NCBI RefSeq assembly: GCF_000014685.1
Contig: NC_008321.1
Span: 3,407,001 to 3,471,000 of the forward strand
DNA length: 64,000 nt
DNA from: Shewanella sp. MR-4
GTDB lineage: Bacteria > Pseudomonadota > Gammaproteobacteria > Enterobacterales > Shewanellaceae
Reading direction: 5' to 3'
Shown: positions 43,258 through 52,635 of the stretch, piece by piece
How positions within the stretch are numbered: the stretch's first letter is position 1
Layout of the letters: every line of letters starts with the position of its first letter
Translations under genes and position numbers: made by a program
Notes under the pieces: generated by a model
Database searches by the model: none
Seen by the model: the letters and a program-made list of their open reading frames with translations, nothing else
What the model was told of the DNA's origin: nothing

Positions 43258-44982
43258 GTGCAATTAACGATAAATAAAGCCGCGATTCAAGACGCCATCA
43301 GCACAGCTAAAAAGTACTTAACTAACGAGCTGCGTGATCATTTATCCCAAGCCAAGATCAGTGCGCAGTTGTGCTTACTGGCCTTGCTATTCGCCATCTT
43401 CGCCTCCTGCGTGATCCTGTTGTTTCGACTCTTACTCCTGTGGGCGAACCATTACACCCAAATCGAGACGCTGGATTTTACGGGTAACATCGCCGACTGG
43501 CGAGCACTGTTGCCACTTTTTGGCGCCTTGTTGATCTGGATTGTGGCCAAACTCGGCTCCAAACGTTACAAACGCATGGGAATTGCCTATGTATTACATA
43601 GGGTTAAATTGCACTATGGCAAAATCCCGTTGCAATCTGCCGCGGGGCAATTTTTTCAAGCGCTGTTTGCCTTAGGGACTAACTTCTCGGTAGGACGCGA
43701 AGGCCCCGCCATTCACCTTGGCGCCGTAAGTGCCAGCGTGTTGGCCGAAAAATTTAATCTTCCCGACAATAGCGTGCGAATTATGTGCGCCAGTGGGATT
43801 GCCGCAGGGATAGCAGCAACCTTTAACGCCCCGCTAGCGGCAGTAATATTTGTACTCGAAGTGATAGTGCGCGAGTACAAGGTGCATTACTTCTTCCCGA
43901 TTATGCTGTCCGCGATTTGTGGTGCGGTTTCCAGCCAGCTGGTTTTTGGTAATGTGCACGAGTTTGATCGTATTCAAGTAATCCATATTCCATTGGATCA
44001 CTATCCCATTTTAGCCTTGGGCGGCATTGCACTGGGCTGCGCGGCCGCCTTCTTCAACTACGCGCTCCTTAAAGTCACTGCCACTGGGCAAAACTGGCCA
44101 CTGATTTATCGGCTCTTGCTGGCGGGCAGTATCACTACGCTGATTGGCTTAATCTTGCCCCAAGCCCTCGGCACTGGGGATTTAGCCATCAGCGAAGCCA
44201 TTAGCGAGCACCCTAGTTTATTGCTACTCATCGCCCTGCTTGCGGCAAAGATTATCGCCACGATTGCGGCAATCGGACTTGGGATCCCAGGCGGTTTGAT
44301 TGGTCCACTCTATGGTATCGGCGCCTTAATAGGTGCCATCTTAGCCTTAGTTAGCGCCATTCTATTCCCTTCGATTGCGCCTTACGTTGGTCTCTATACG
44401 GTTATTGGCATGACGGCCATGATGGGCGTTTGCCTCAGTGCGCCGCTCGCCGCCTTAGTGGCACTGCTTGAGATGACTAACGATGCCAGTATTATTCTGC
44501 CGGCGATGTTTGTAACTATTCCCGCCTTCTTGATTGCCTATCAAGGGTTTAAAACCAACTCCATCTTCTTCAAGCAGTTAGAAATTATGGGTCTAGGCTA
44601 TAAAGTCGCCCCAGTGAATTTGGCGCTACAGAAAAAAGGCGTGCGCGCCCTGATGGATAAACGCTTCGTTATAGTCAACAACAACGACGAGCTGCTGCTC
44701 GAAGTGTTAAAACGCGCCGAAGGTCGTCCAGTGTTAGTGCGTAACGCCGATGGGGTGATCGAAATGCTCAGCCTCGAGATGCAATCCTACGATGACAACA
44801 TCACCCTCTCGCGCCATCCAATGCAGGGGCTGAGTGACACTAAAACCCTCGATGAGGTGTATAACTTGTTGTCGCCCAGACGCAGCGGTGAGGTGTTTAT
44901 CTATCAAGATACGCCTGACAATGTAGTGGGCGTAGTGAGTTGGTCGAACCTACAGCAGGAAATTCGCTCGGGCCAAGTCTAA
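43258..44982 (+). CDS. CLC-family chloride channel/transporter with C-terminal CBS-like region
   Basis: A 574-residue CLC membrane protein. The gating-glutamate motif is intact (VGREGPAIHLGAVSA), and GIPGGLIGPLYGIGALIGAI marks the region of the third anion motif. The first motif (GSGIP in most CLCs) reads RMGIA, and the position of the proton glutamate (E203 in E. coli ClcA, FIIEEMR) reads FVLEVIV, so a valine. These suggest altered anion binding or coupling. About residues 490-570 resemble a CBS-pair region. The start is uncertain: there is no early ATG. I favour GTG 43258 with AGG upstream; TTG 43177 is the longest option but overlaps the divergent DUF6776 gene. Confidence 0.85.
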   Translation: MQLTINKAAIQDAISTAKKYLTNELRDHLSQAKISAQLCLLALLFAIFASCVILLFRLLLLWANHYTQIETLDFTGNIADWRALLPLFGALLIWIVAKLGSKRYKRMGIAYVLHRVKLHYGKIPLQSAAGQFFQALFALGTNFSVGREGPAIHLGAVSASVLAEKFNLPDNSVRIMCASGIAAGIAATFNAPLAAVIFVLEVIVREYKVHYFFPIMLSAICGAVSSQLVFGNVHEFDRIQVIHIPLDHYPILALGGIALGCAAAFFNYALLKVTATGQNWPLIYRLLLAGSITTLIGLILPQALGTGDLAISEAISEHPSLLLLIALLAAKIIATIAAIGLGIPGGLIGPLYGIGALIGAILALVSAILFPSIAPYVGLYTVIGMTAMMGVCLSAPLAALVALLEMTNDASIILPAMFVTIPAFLIAYQGFKTNSIFFKQLEIMGLGYKVAPVNLALQKKGVRALMDKRFVIVNNNDELLLEVLKRAEGRPVLVRNADGVIEMLSLEMQSYDDNITLSRHPMQGLSDTKTLDEVYNLLSPRRSGEVFIYQDTPDNVVGVVSWSNLQQEIRSGQV

Positions 44983-45079
44983 GCCCTGCAAAGATGGGCT
45001 TGGATTCACAAAATCCTGTATTAGCTCCCTAAAAAATCCATGCGAGGGCGCGGCGACTATTTCGCTGCCCCTGTGCATC

Positions 45080-45088
45080 TGCTACAAT
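45080..45088 (+). promoter_or_regulatory. Candidate extended -10 promoter for pyrB
   Basis: CTGCTACAAT contains TGC-TACAAT, a good extended -10, 85 bp upstream of the pyrB start. The -35 position is poor. Confidence 0.4.
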
Positions 45089-45172
45089 CGCGCCTCAGCC
45101 ACCCTACACAACATCAGGGCACGGAGCGCAATCTTGCACTTTAACGCCCCCTAGCAATTGGAAAACAGGCTG

Positions 45173-46192
45173 ATGAACCAGTTCGAAGGATCTCATATCC
45201 TCTCCGTAAACCAGTTAGATCTTGATTCAATCCAAACTATTTTTAATGTTGCCAATCGTATGATGCCCTATGCACTTCGTGAGAAGCGCACTAAGGTGCT
45301 CGAAGGCGCCATTTTAGGTAACCTGTTTTTCGAGCCAAGTACCCGTACCCGCGTGAGTTTTGGCTGTGCCTTTAACTTACTCGGCGGCCATGTGCGTGAA
45401 ACCACAGGCATGGCTTCATCGTCCTTGTCTAAGGGCGAGTCCCTGTACGATACCGCACGTGTACTCTCGACCTATTCCGATGTGATTGCGATGCGCCACC
45501 CAGACTCTTATTCAGTGAAAGAGTTTGCTGAAGGTAGCCGCGTGCCGGTGATCAACGGTGGTGATGGTTCGAACGAGCACCCGACTCAAGCGCTGCTCGA
45601 TCTGTTCACCATTCAAAAAGAATTAAGCCATGCTGGCCGTGGTATCGATGGCATGCATATCGCTATGGTGGGCGACTTAAAATTTGGCCGAACCGTTCAT
45701 TCCCTGTCGCGCCTGCTGTGCATGTACAAGAACATCAGCTTCACGCTGATTTCGCCTGCTGAGTTAGCAATGCCTGACTATGTGATCTCCGACATTGAAA
45801 ATGCTGGCCATAGCATCAAAATAACAGACCAGCTTGAAGGCCACTTAGATAAAGCCGACATTCTTTATCTAACCCGCATTCAAGAAGAGCGCTTCCCATC
45901 CCAGGAAGAAGCGAACAAATACCGCGGTAAGTTCCGTTTGAATCGCAGTATTTATACCCAACATTGCAAATCTAACACTGTGATCATGCACCCGCTGCCA
46001 CGGGATTCGCGTGCGCAAGCTAATGAGTTAGATAATGATTTGAACAGCCATCCTAATCTCGCTATCTTCAGACAGGCGGACAATGGACTGCTAATTCGTA
46101 TGGCACTGTTTGCATTGACACTCGGGGTTGACTCGCAACTCGAAAAATATGAGTGTCCCGTTAATTGGTATTCACGTAAAGCCGATCGCTAA
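45173..46192 (+). CDS. pyrB: Aspartate carbamoyltransferase
   Basis: Condenses carbamoyl phosphate with aspartate in pyrimidine synthesis. It has 339 residues, longer than the E. coli catalytic chain. The carbamoyl-phosphate site FFEPSTRTRVSFGCAF and the 80s-loop-like SSSLSKGES are present, with HPTQALLDLFTI, GDLKFGRTVHSL and MHPLPRDSR. ATG 45173 (MNQFEGSHIL) is preferred over TTG 45158. No pyrI regulatory gene is adjacent, so this form may be unregulated by a regulatory chain, as the longer PyrB types usually are. hemL follows after 26 bp. Confidence 0.95.
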   Translation: MNQFEGSHILSVNQLDLDSIQTIFNVANRMMPYALREKRTKVLEGAILGNLFFEPSTRTRVSFGCAFNLLGGHVRETTGMASSSLSKGESLYDTARVLSTYSDVIAMRHPDSYSVKEFAEGSRVPVINGGDGSNEHPTQALLDLFTIQKELSHAGRGIDGMHIAMVGDLKFGRTVHSLSRLLCMYKNISFTLISPAELAMPDYVISDIENAGHSIKITDQLEGHLDKADILYLTRIQEERFPSQEEANKYRGKFRLNRSIYTQHCKSNTVIMHPLPRDSRAQANELDNDLNSHPNLAIFRQADNGLLIRMALFALTLGVDSQLEKYECPVNWYSRKADR

Positions 46193-46218
46193 TCGGCTAC
46201 TTACTTTAAGGACTTAAC

Positions 46219-47511
46219 ATGACCCGTTCCGAAGCGCTATTTGAACAGGCTAAAAAAACCATCCCCGGCGGTGTTAACTCTCCGGTTCGTGCATTTAACG
46301 GTGTAGGTGGTTCGCCGCTGTTTATTGAAAAAGCCGATGGCGCTTATATTTACGATGCCGATGGTAAAGCTTATATCGACTATGTTGGCTCTTGGGGCCC
46401 GATGATCCTCGGCCACAACCATCCAAAGATCCGTGAAGCCGTATTAGCTGCGGTGCACAATGGTCTGTCTTTTGGCGCGCCAACCGAACTTGAAGTGCAA
46501 ATGGCCGAGAAAGTCATCGCCATGGTGCCTTCAATTGAGCAAGTGCGTATGGTGAGCTCAGGCACTGAAGCCACCATGAGTGCAATCCGTTTAGCGCGCG
46601 GTTTTACCAATCGTGACAAGATCTTAAAGTTTGAAGGCTGCTACCATGGCCACGCAGACTGCCTATTAGTTAAGGCAGGTTCTGGTGCTCTAACTTTAGG
46701 TCAACCAAGCTCTCCTGGTATTCCTGAAGATTTCGCTAAGCACACCTTAACGGCTGTGTATAACGATCTCGATTCTGTTCGTACGCTGTTCGAGCAATAT
46801 CCAATTGAGATTGCATGTATCATCATCGAGCCTGTGGCAGGCAACATGAACTGTATCCCACCTATCCCAGGCTTCCTCGAAGGTCTGCGCACTATGTGTG
46901 ATGAGTTCGGTGCGCTGCTCATTATCGACGAAGTGATGACGGGTTTCCGTGTATCACGAAGCGGTGCGCAAGGCCACTATGGCGTTACACCAGACTTAAC
47001 CACACTAGGTAAAGTCATCGGTGGCGGCATGCCTGTGGGTGCATTTGGCGGCCGTAAAGACGTGATGCAGTTTATCGCTCCAACAGGTCCTGTGTACCAA
47101 GCGGGTACCCTGTCAGGTAACCCAATTGCGATGTCAGCAGGTCTAGCGCAAATGGAAGCCCTGTGTGAAGAAGGTCTATACGAAGCGCTGAGCGCGAAAA
47201 CCAAACGTATCGCCGAAGGCTTTAAAGCGGCGGCCGACAAACACGGCATCCCAATGGCCATCAACTATGTCGGTGGCATGTTCGGCTTCTTCTTTACCGA
47301 GCAAGAGCAGATCACGCGCTTCGACCAAGTGACTAAGTGCAATATTGAACACTTCCGTACTTTCTATCACGGCATGTTAGATGAAGGCGTTTACTTAGCG
47401 CCGAGTGCCTATGAAGCTGGCTTCCTGTCGATGGCCCATGGCGAAGAAGAACTGCGCCTCACGCTAGAAGCGGCGGATCGCGTATTAGCTCGTATGAAAG
47501 CGGCTATGTAA
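46219..47511 (+). CDS. hemL: Glutamate-1-semialdehyde 2,1-aminomutase
   Basis: PLP enzyme giving 5-aminolevulinate from glutamate-1-semialdehyde in the C5 haem route. It has 430 residues. The PLP lysine lies in TTLGKVIGGGMPVGAFGGR; also GGVNSPVRAF, SSGTEATMSAIRLARG, YHGHADCLLVKAGSG and LLIIDEVMTGFR are class III aminotransferase/HemL signatures. Strong ribosome binding site (AAGGA). A terminator follows. Confidence 0.98.
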   Translation: MTRSEALFEQAKKTIPGGVNSPVRAFNGVGGSPLFIEKADGAYIYDADGKAYIDYVGSWGPMILGHNHPKIREAVLAAVHNGLSFGAPTELEVQMAEKVIAMVPSIEQVRMVSSGTEATMSAIRLARGFTNRDKILKFEGCYHGHADCLLVKAGSGALTLGQPSSPGIPEDFAKHTLTAVYNDLDSVRTLFEQYPIEIACIIIEPVAGNMNCIPPIPGFLEGLRTMCDEFGALLIIDEVMTGFRVSRSGAQGHYGVTPDLTTLGKVIGGGMPVGAFGGRKDVMQFIAPTGPVYQAGTLSGNPIAMSAGLAQMEALCEEGLYEALSAKTKRIAEGFKAAADKHGIPMAINYVGGMFGFFFTEQEQITRFDQVTKCNIEHFRTFYHGMLDEGVYLAPSAYEAGFLSMAHGEEELRLTLEAADRVLARMKAAM

Positions 47512-47530
47512 GCGATAGCTTAAAACACTA

Positions 47531-47554
47531 AGGGACGCATGAGCGTCCCTTTTT
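47531..47554 (+). terminator. Rho-independent terminator after hemL
   Basis: GGGACGC (47532-47538), loop ATGA, GCGTCCC (47543-47549), then five Ts, 20 bp past the hemL stop. Confidence 0.88.
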
Positions 47555-47598
47555 ATTGCTTGGCGTTTGCGTTGGTTATTGCGTGAGCCTTGACCCCA

Positions 47599-47796
47599 TC
47601 AATAGCTATCGGAACGTTTAGAACCTAAGGCTGATTTAAATACAACCGCCGCGACGAGGACCTGTAAGGTCAAAGTGATATGGTCAACCATCAGACTAGG
47701 ATTATGTAATATTCCTAACGAAATCAGCTGCTTGCCACTATATGTTAACCACACTAAAGAGCCTAACAACAGGAGACTCCGGAGCACAAATGTCAT
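47599..47796 (-). CDS. Small membrane protein of unknown function
   Basis: A 65-residue protein with two hydrophobic helices (FVLRSLLLLGSLVWLTYSG and ITLTLQVLVAAVVFKSALG) and a short basic, polar tail. AAGGA lies about nine bases before the ATG, and the gene sits cleanly between the hemL terminator and the nhaD upstream region, which supports it being real. No family recognised. Small two-helix proteins of this kind often assist transporters, but that would be speculation here. Confidence 0.5.
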   Translation of the reverse strand: MTFVLRSLLLLGSLVWLTYSGKQLISLGILHNPSLMVDHITLTLQVLVAAVVFKSALGSKRSDSY

Positions 47797-48329
47797 TTTG
47801 CATTATCCTTAAGATACAACATCCAGTGTCTTAACTACTAAAGAGGCACAAGATACAGCTCACTTTCTGCCCAGTCAATATTTTGACCTGGTCATTTTTG
47901 TGACACAGCTAAAGGATCCCGCACTCAGCACCGTAAACAGCACAAAATCCGATCCTTTAGTTGAATGACTGCATTTTCGTTCAATATTTCCTTCATAAAG
48001 AAAAATTAATTGCGGGATCGGCAAAATAACTGCTTAGACTTTAATCGTAGATCTTACTTTACAGTCCTCCGGCAATCTCCACCAAACAAGATAATTAACT
48101 ACTCATTAAAAATAAAATAGTGTTTAACGCTAAAAACCTATCGCTTTCACTGAGACCAATATCACAAAATGACGCAAATCCGAGTTACAGCTAACAGTTG
48201 CGTTATTCACCCCATTATGTTCTGATCCGCACGCATTAACACGGCAAGCTTAATTTAGCCTTGATAATGCCACTCAATAGCTCGCCTTTGGCTTGCCACG
48301 ACATTAAAACAGCAGTTGGAATTGCAGTT
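47797..48329 (+). other. Long nhaD upstream region with mutually exclusive inverted repeats
   Basis: 533 bp without a gene. CTAAAGGATC (47909-47918) is the exact complement of GATCCTTTAG (47951-47960). Overlapping it, GATCCCGCA (47915-47923) is the exact complement of TGCGGGATC (48011-48019). Both pairings use bases 47915-47918, so an RNA from the plus strand could form either but not both. This could be a regulatory leader for nhaD; a protein-binding site is the alternative. Confidence 0.4.
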
Positions 48330-49577
48330 ATGTTATATACCTTTCTGATCATACTGGCGGTGCTCGCATTGCTCAGTATTATTTTCGAAGAAGTCACCCA
48401 CCTTAATAAAGCAAAAACCACCTTATTCTTTGGCTGTATTTCCTGGGTAGCACTGTTTATGGCTGCCGGAGACGCCAACCATGAGAAACTGGTTGCCCAT
48501 CAACTCAATGAAAACTTGCTCGAAATTGCCACCCTGTGGCTGTTTTTGATGTCGACAATGACCTTTGTGGCCTATCTAAACGCCAAAGGTATGATCCAAA
48601 TTATGGTGCAGAAGCTGTTCCCGCAGAAGGTTTCTGTGCGTTTGTTGATGATCCAAGTGGCCTTATTCGCGCTTATCCTGTCGGCTTTCTGTGATAACGT
48701 CACCGCGACCTTAGTGTCTTTAGGCTTGTTAACGACCTTTAAGCTCGAAAAGCAAATGCGCCGCAGAATGGCTGTGTTGATTATTTTCGCCGTGAACTCT
48801 GGCGGTGTCGCCCTGATCACCGGTGACGTCACCACTTTAATGATCTTCTTAGGCGGCCACGTACACATCTCCGAACTGTTGATGCTGTTTATCCCATCTG
48901 CCGTGAGTGTGATTTTACTGGCGACGTTGTTCTCATTGAAGGCTGAAGGCGTGGTGTCCACCACCCCAATTAAACACAGCTATCAAACCGTGGATCTGCT
49001 CATTGCCTTAGTGTTCTTCTGCACGATTCTGATGACCATGCTGCTGAACATTCTGTTTGGTATTCCACCGGTACTGACCTTCTTAACCGGTCTGTCGATT
49101 ATGTTCCTTATCGGCCACACGACCCGCAGTGATAAAGAAGAAATCAAGATCCTCGAATATATTCGCCAAGTCGAATACGACACCCTGTTGTTCTTCTTAG
49201 GGATTTTACTGCTGGTTGGTATGCTTAAAGAAATCGGCACCTTAGATATGCTGACCGAAGCTTACAGCCTGTTTAATCCAAACATCTCTAACTTCGTTAC
49301 TGGTATGGGTTCTGCCCTTATCGATAACGTGCCATTGACGGCTGCGCTGCTTAAAGCAGAGCCAGTACTCAACACCCCAGAATGGTTAGGGTTAACCTAC
49401 AGTGTGGGCGTGGGTGGTTCATTGTTAGTGATTGGTTCGGCTGCGGGTATCGTCGCCATGAGCAAAGTGAAAGAACTGACTTTCGTAAGCTATCTGAAAT
49501 ATGTGCCAGCCCTGTTCCTGTGCTATAGCATTGGTTACGCCCTGACCTTATTCCTGGCATACAATTTCTTTGCTTGA
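48330..49577 (+). CDS. nhaD: Na+/H+ antiporter NhaD
   Basis: Sodium (or lithium)-proton antiporter of the NhaD branch of the ion transporter superfamily, inner membrane, 415 residues with about ten to twelve helices. Typical features are the early FEEVTHLNKAKTTLFFGC, the CDNVTATLVSLGLL segment, NSGGVALITGDVTTLMIFL and the late SALIDNVPLTAALLK; aspartates in these conserved stretches are the likely ion ligands. I place the start at ATG 48330 (MLYTFLIILAV), since the extra 23 residues of the TTG frame do not look like the family N-terminus. Complements NhaA in this genome. Ends before a bidirectional terminator. Confidence 0.93.
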   Translation: MLYTFLIILAVLALLSIIFEEVTHLNKAKTTLFFGCISWVALFMAAGDANHEKLVAHQLNENLLEIATLWLFLMSTMTFVAYLNAKGMIQIMVQKLFPQKVSVRLLMIQVALFALILSAFCDNVTATLVSLGLLTTFKLEKQMRRRMAVLIIFAVNSGGVALITGDVTTLMIFLGGHVHISELLMLFIPSAVSVILLATLFSLKAEGVVSTTPIKHSYQTVDLLIALVFFCTILMTMLLNILFGIPPVLTFLTGLSIMFLIGHTTRSDKEEIKILEYIRQVEYDTLLFFLGILLLVGMLKEIGTLDMLTEAYSLFNPNISNFVTGMGSALIDNVPLTAALLKAEPVLNTPEWLGLTYSVGVGGSLLVIGSAAGIVAMSKVKELTFVSYLKYVPALFLCYSIGYALTLFLAYNFFA

Positions 49578-49595
49578 CCTTTGATTTTAATCGAT

Positions 49596-49623
49596 AAAAA
49601 AGGCGCCATTCGGCGCCTTTTTT
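49596..49623. terminator. Bidirectional terminator between nhaD and gspB
   Basis: Perfect 12-bp inverted repeat AAAAAAGGCGCC / GGCGCCTTTTTT with loop ATTC, between two convergent stops. Confidence 0.9.
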
Positions 49624-49639
49624 GTTTGCTACAGCACAG

Positions 49640-50773
49640 TTAAATAGCAGGCACCCTAAACTGCGTACCTTGAATTTCGAGCACCACATCCCGTGGGCGA
49701 ATCGCAATAATCTTTAACTTGCCTCCAATCTGGTCGCCTTCCTGTAACTCGGCGCCATCGACATTCAACCAACGCTGACTCGCATCCGTCGAATAAACGT
49801 GGGCAACAATATTAAATTCAGGTACTTGGAGTTGTAACCCTGCAGGCAGTTGCCCATATTTAGGAATATCGTCGTTTTCGACCTTAGGAATAGGATCAAG
49901 CTTGGGCTCAGTTACCGGCGTCTTAGCCGCCTTTACATATTCCACATCCTTGAGCGCATCCTGAAAATTCGCGACTAACTCATCCTCTTTGCGGCTCTGC
50001 GCCGTCTCTAAGCCCACATCGGCCGCAGCGGCATTGACTTGCTCACGCAGTGCCTCGAGTGTCGCTAAGCCCTGACGATTTGCATTAGCACCCAACATAA
50101 TAGGCTCAGACTCACTCGTCTCCTGTGGCGCAATGTCTTCAACTGAGGGTTGCTGTGTTCGAGTCGTTTCATCTAAGGCGGCAGACGTCGCCAGATAGTC
50201 ATCGTAGCTAGGATCCGCACTCGCAGAAGCGGATGCTGTGGTAGATAGAGCCGAACTCATGTTGGGATACTGATAAGACTGCACGTTTGCAGGCGCCTCA
50301 TTTAATACCTGCTCCCTCGGCAATGCCACTTTGCCCGCTAACCTAAATCCAGAGGATTCTACTGTCATTTGCGTCGATAAATCATCTTGCAAGGAAGCGC
50401 TTGTAGCATTACCAGCAGACGCGTTGGTCCCTTCTGGCTTCGACTGCTGAAGCGTCGTTAATAGGGCTGAGCCTGTCTGTGATGCCTTTTCAGCGATAAG
50501 ATTACTCGCATTCGCCTGGCTTGAATTACTGGAGCCTGCAGGCACCTCATATGCCTTCACAATTAACTGTGAATGTTGCTGTTGCCAATTCGCCACACCC
50601 CACGCCACACCCACCCCCAGCGCCACCGCGACGGCAAGCAAGGATAACTTAGCCACAGGAAACGCCGATTTACGCGCCGAAGGATAACTTGCCCTCGGCG
50701 TTAATACCGCATCGGGTAAGGGTGAAGTTTGTTGCTGCTTATTACGGGTTACCGCATCGAGTAAAATGGACAT
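49640..50773 (-). CDS. gspB: GspB/ExeB, type II secretion assembly protein
   Basis: A 377-residue bitopic inner-membrane protein that works with GspA to place the type II secretin through the peptidoglycan. Cytoplasmic N-terminus (MSILLDAVTRNKQQ, typical of ExeB), one helix (AKLSLLAVAVALGVGVAWGV), a long Ser/Ala/Thr-rich low-complexity periplasmic linker, and a C-terminal HR-rich domain (about 310-377: FNIVAHVYSTDASQRWLNVD, VVLEIQGTQFRVP) similar to PulB/GspC HR domains. Its ATG shares one base with the gspA stop (TAATG). The main gsp operon is not in this window. Confidence 0.9.
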   Translation of the reverse strand: MSILLDAVTRNKQQQTSPLPDAVLTPRASYPSARKSAFPVAKLSLLAVAVALGVGVAWGVANWQQQHSQLIVKAYEVPAGSSNSSQANASNLIAEKASQTGSALLTTLQQSKPEGTNASAGNATSASLQDDLSTQMTVESSGFRLAGKVALPREQVLNEAPANVQSYQYPNMSSALSTTASASASADPSYDDYLATSAALDETTRTQQPSVEDIAPQETSESEPIMLGANANRQGLATLEALREQVNAAAADVGLETAQSRKEDELVANFQDALKDVEYVKAAKTPVTEPKLDPIPKVENDDIPKYGQLPAGLQLQVPEFNIVAHVYSTDASQRWLNVDGAELQEGDQIGGKLKIIAIRPRDVVLEIQGTQFRVPAI

Positions 50774-52461
50774 TAACTCTGCGCTCCATTATCGGTGAGG
50801 CGCGGTCCCTGATCGCTTAAATACAAATTCAGTCTCACTAAGGTTTGATTACCTGCAATACCATCGGCCTTTAAACCATGCTGGCTTTGGAAGGCTTTAA
50901 GATCGTTCTCTAATTTCAGATCAAATTGAGACACCCGGCGCGAAGGTCGGTTAGCCACATGGGCAAGGGCATTTTCAAGCCATTGTAATTGTCCAGGACT
51001 CGACTTATGGCTGATTTCCAGCATAGGCAAATTAGGTGCCTGCCAGAGAATTTCAAAGGTGCCGCTAAAGTGTTGATTGAACCAGGCTCTATCGACCCAA
51101 AGCTGCTGCTCGCCCAACTGCATTAATAGCTGCTCACCATCGACAGCAATCACAGCGCCATAAAAATCTTGTTGGTTGTCATCCACTAAATACACAACCG
51201 CGGGATAATTGAGCCTTGTGAGCGACATCCAATTGCCCTGCTGTTGATAGCATGAAAGCCCCTGCTCCAGCGCCGACTGGCACGCGGTTAGGCCTTTAAA
51301 GGGGACCTTACCCCACACATTAAAGAGGCCTGCAAAGGCGGTATCGATACTGCGACTTTGTTTGATGGCCTCCTGCAACACCCGCACACTCGGATCCGGC
51401 GCCGCAAGCGTTTGCGGCTCGCTAGCCACTGGCGCACTCTGGGTCGCTGCCTGTGTTTGCTCCGGCTGAATACTATTAGCTTGAGTCGCTGCTTGAGTTG
51501 CAGCTGGTGTCGTTTGGCTCGCTTGTGTCACAGGCGAATTGACCACATTGGCAACCGCTGGACTTTCGGTAAATAACCAATAAGACACGCCGAAAGCCAC
51601 AACTAATGCCGCCGCAATAGCACTCGGCCACAAGAGTTTATTTTGCTGTGGTTCTTCTTCGCCTAATACTTCAGCCGCCGCTTGTCTCACCATATGGTGA
51701 TCGATTGGCACCTTAGATTGTGCGTAACCCGCCATCAGCGCACGCTCACACAACAAGTTAATTAACCGCGGAATACCGCCACTGTATTTGTGCAGCACTT
51801 TAATTGCTTTACGGGTAAAAAGCGGTTCGAAACGACCCGCCACCTGTAAACGGTGCAACACATAGAGTGCGATTTCATCTTCATTAAGAGGTAATAGATG
51901 ATAGCGGGCAGTAATACGCTGAGCTAACTGTCTAAGCTCTTGACGTTTAAGTAGCAATTGCAGCTCTGGCTGACCAATTAAGATCACCTGCAGCAGTTTT
52001 TTGGTGTCGGTCTCGAGATTGGTGAGCAGCCTTAATTGCTCTAATACTTCGGCACGCAGATGCTGCGCCTCATCGATAATGAGTACGGTATTGCGGCCTT
52101 TCTCATGATTGGCCAGCAAAAAACGGCTCAGATGATCGGTTAACTGTTTAAGGGTTGGGTTTTCACCATAGCTAATCTTCAATTCATCACAGAGTGTGGC
52201 GAGGAGTTCCAACTCAGTCAGCGAAGGATTTAAAATAAATGCCGTGTCGGTATGGTCGGGCAATTGCCCAAGTAAACAACGAGATACTGTCGTTTTACCC
52301 GTACCAACCTCCCCCGTCAATAACACAAATCCCCCAGTCTCACCTAGTCCATAGGTCAAATGAGCTAAGGCTTCTCTGTGTCTGTCACTCAAGAATAAAT
52401 AATGAGGATTGGGTGCAATCGAAAAAGGGTTATCACTGAGTCCATAAAAGGCCTTGTACAT
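50773..52461 (-). CDS. gspA: GspA/ExeA, AAA ATPase with peptidoglycan-binding domain
   Basis: A 562-residue inner-membrane ATPase partner of GspB. The N-terminal AAA domain has MYKAFYGLSDNPFSIAPNP, Walker A GEVGTGKTT, Walker B VLIIDEAQHL and the sensor region YSGGIPRLINLLCERAL. A membrane helix lies at about 280-300 (SAIAAALVVAFGVSYWLF), then a Gln/Thr/Ala-rich linker, a peptidase-C39-like region, and a PG_binding_1 domain near the end (LKAFQSQHGLKADGIAGNQT). ATG 52461 is preferred over ATG four codons upstream because ExeA proteins start MYKAFYG. Coupled to gspB by a TAATG overlap. Confidence 0.92.
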   Translation of the reverse strand: MYKAFYGLSDNPFSIAPNPHYLFLSDRHREALAHLTYGLGETGGFVLLTGEVGTGKTTVSRCLLGQLPDHTDTAFILNPSLTELELLATLCDELKISYGENPTLKQLTDHLSRFLLANHEKGRNTVLIIDEAQHLRAEVLEQLRLLTNLETDTKKLLQVILIGQPELQLLLKRQELRQLAQRITARYHLLPLNEDEIALYVLHRLQVAGRFEPLFTRKAIKVLHKYSGGIPRLINLLCERALMAGYAQSKVPIDHHMVRQAAAEVLGEEEPQQNKLLWPSAIAAALVVAFGVSYWLFTESPAVANVVNSPVTQASQTTPAATQAATQANSIQPEQTQAATQSAPVASEPQTLAAPDPSVRVLQEAIKQSRSIDTAFAGLFNVWGKVPFKGLTACQSALEQGLSCYQQQGNWMSLTRLNYPAVVYLVDDNQQDFYGAVIAVDGEQLLMQLGEQQLWVDRAWFNQHFSGTFEILWQAPNLPMLEISHKSSPGQLQWLENALAHVANRPSRRVSQFDLKLENDLKAFQSQHGLKADGIAGNQTLVRLNLYLSDQGPRLTDNGAQS

Positions 52462-52635
52462 ACCACCAATCATCCTAAGCTAAAAATAACGCCCCACGTT
52501 AAAACGTCCCAATGATATTGTCAAAACATCCGCAACATGGATGTGACATCCCAATAAATATCTGCATCCAAATTCGACTCGCCATCGCCTCATCATGTTA
52601 AGCTAGCTTTATGACACACTAGCTAAAATATTCCT

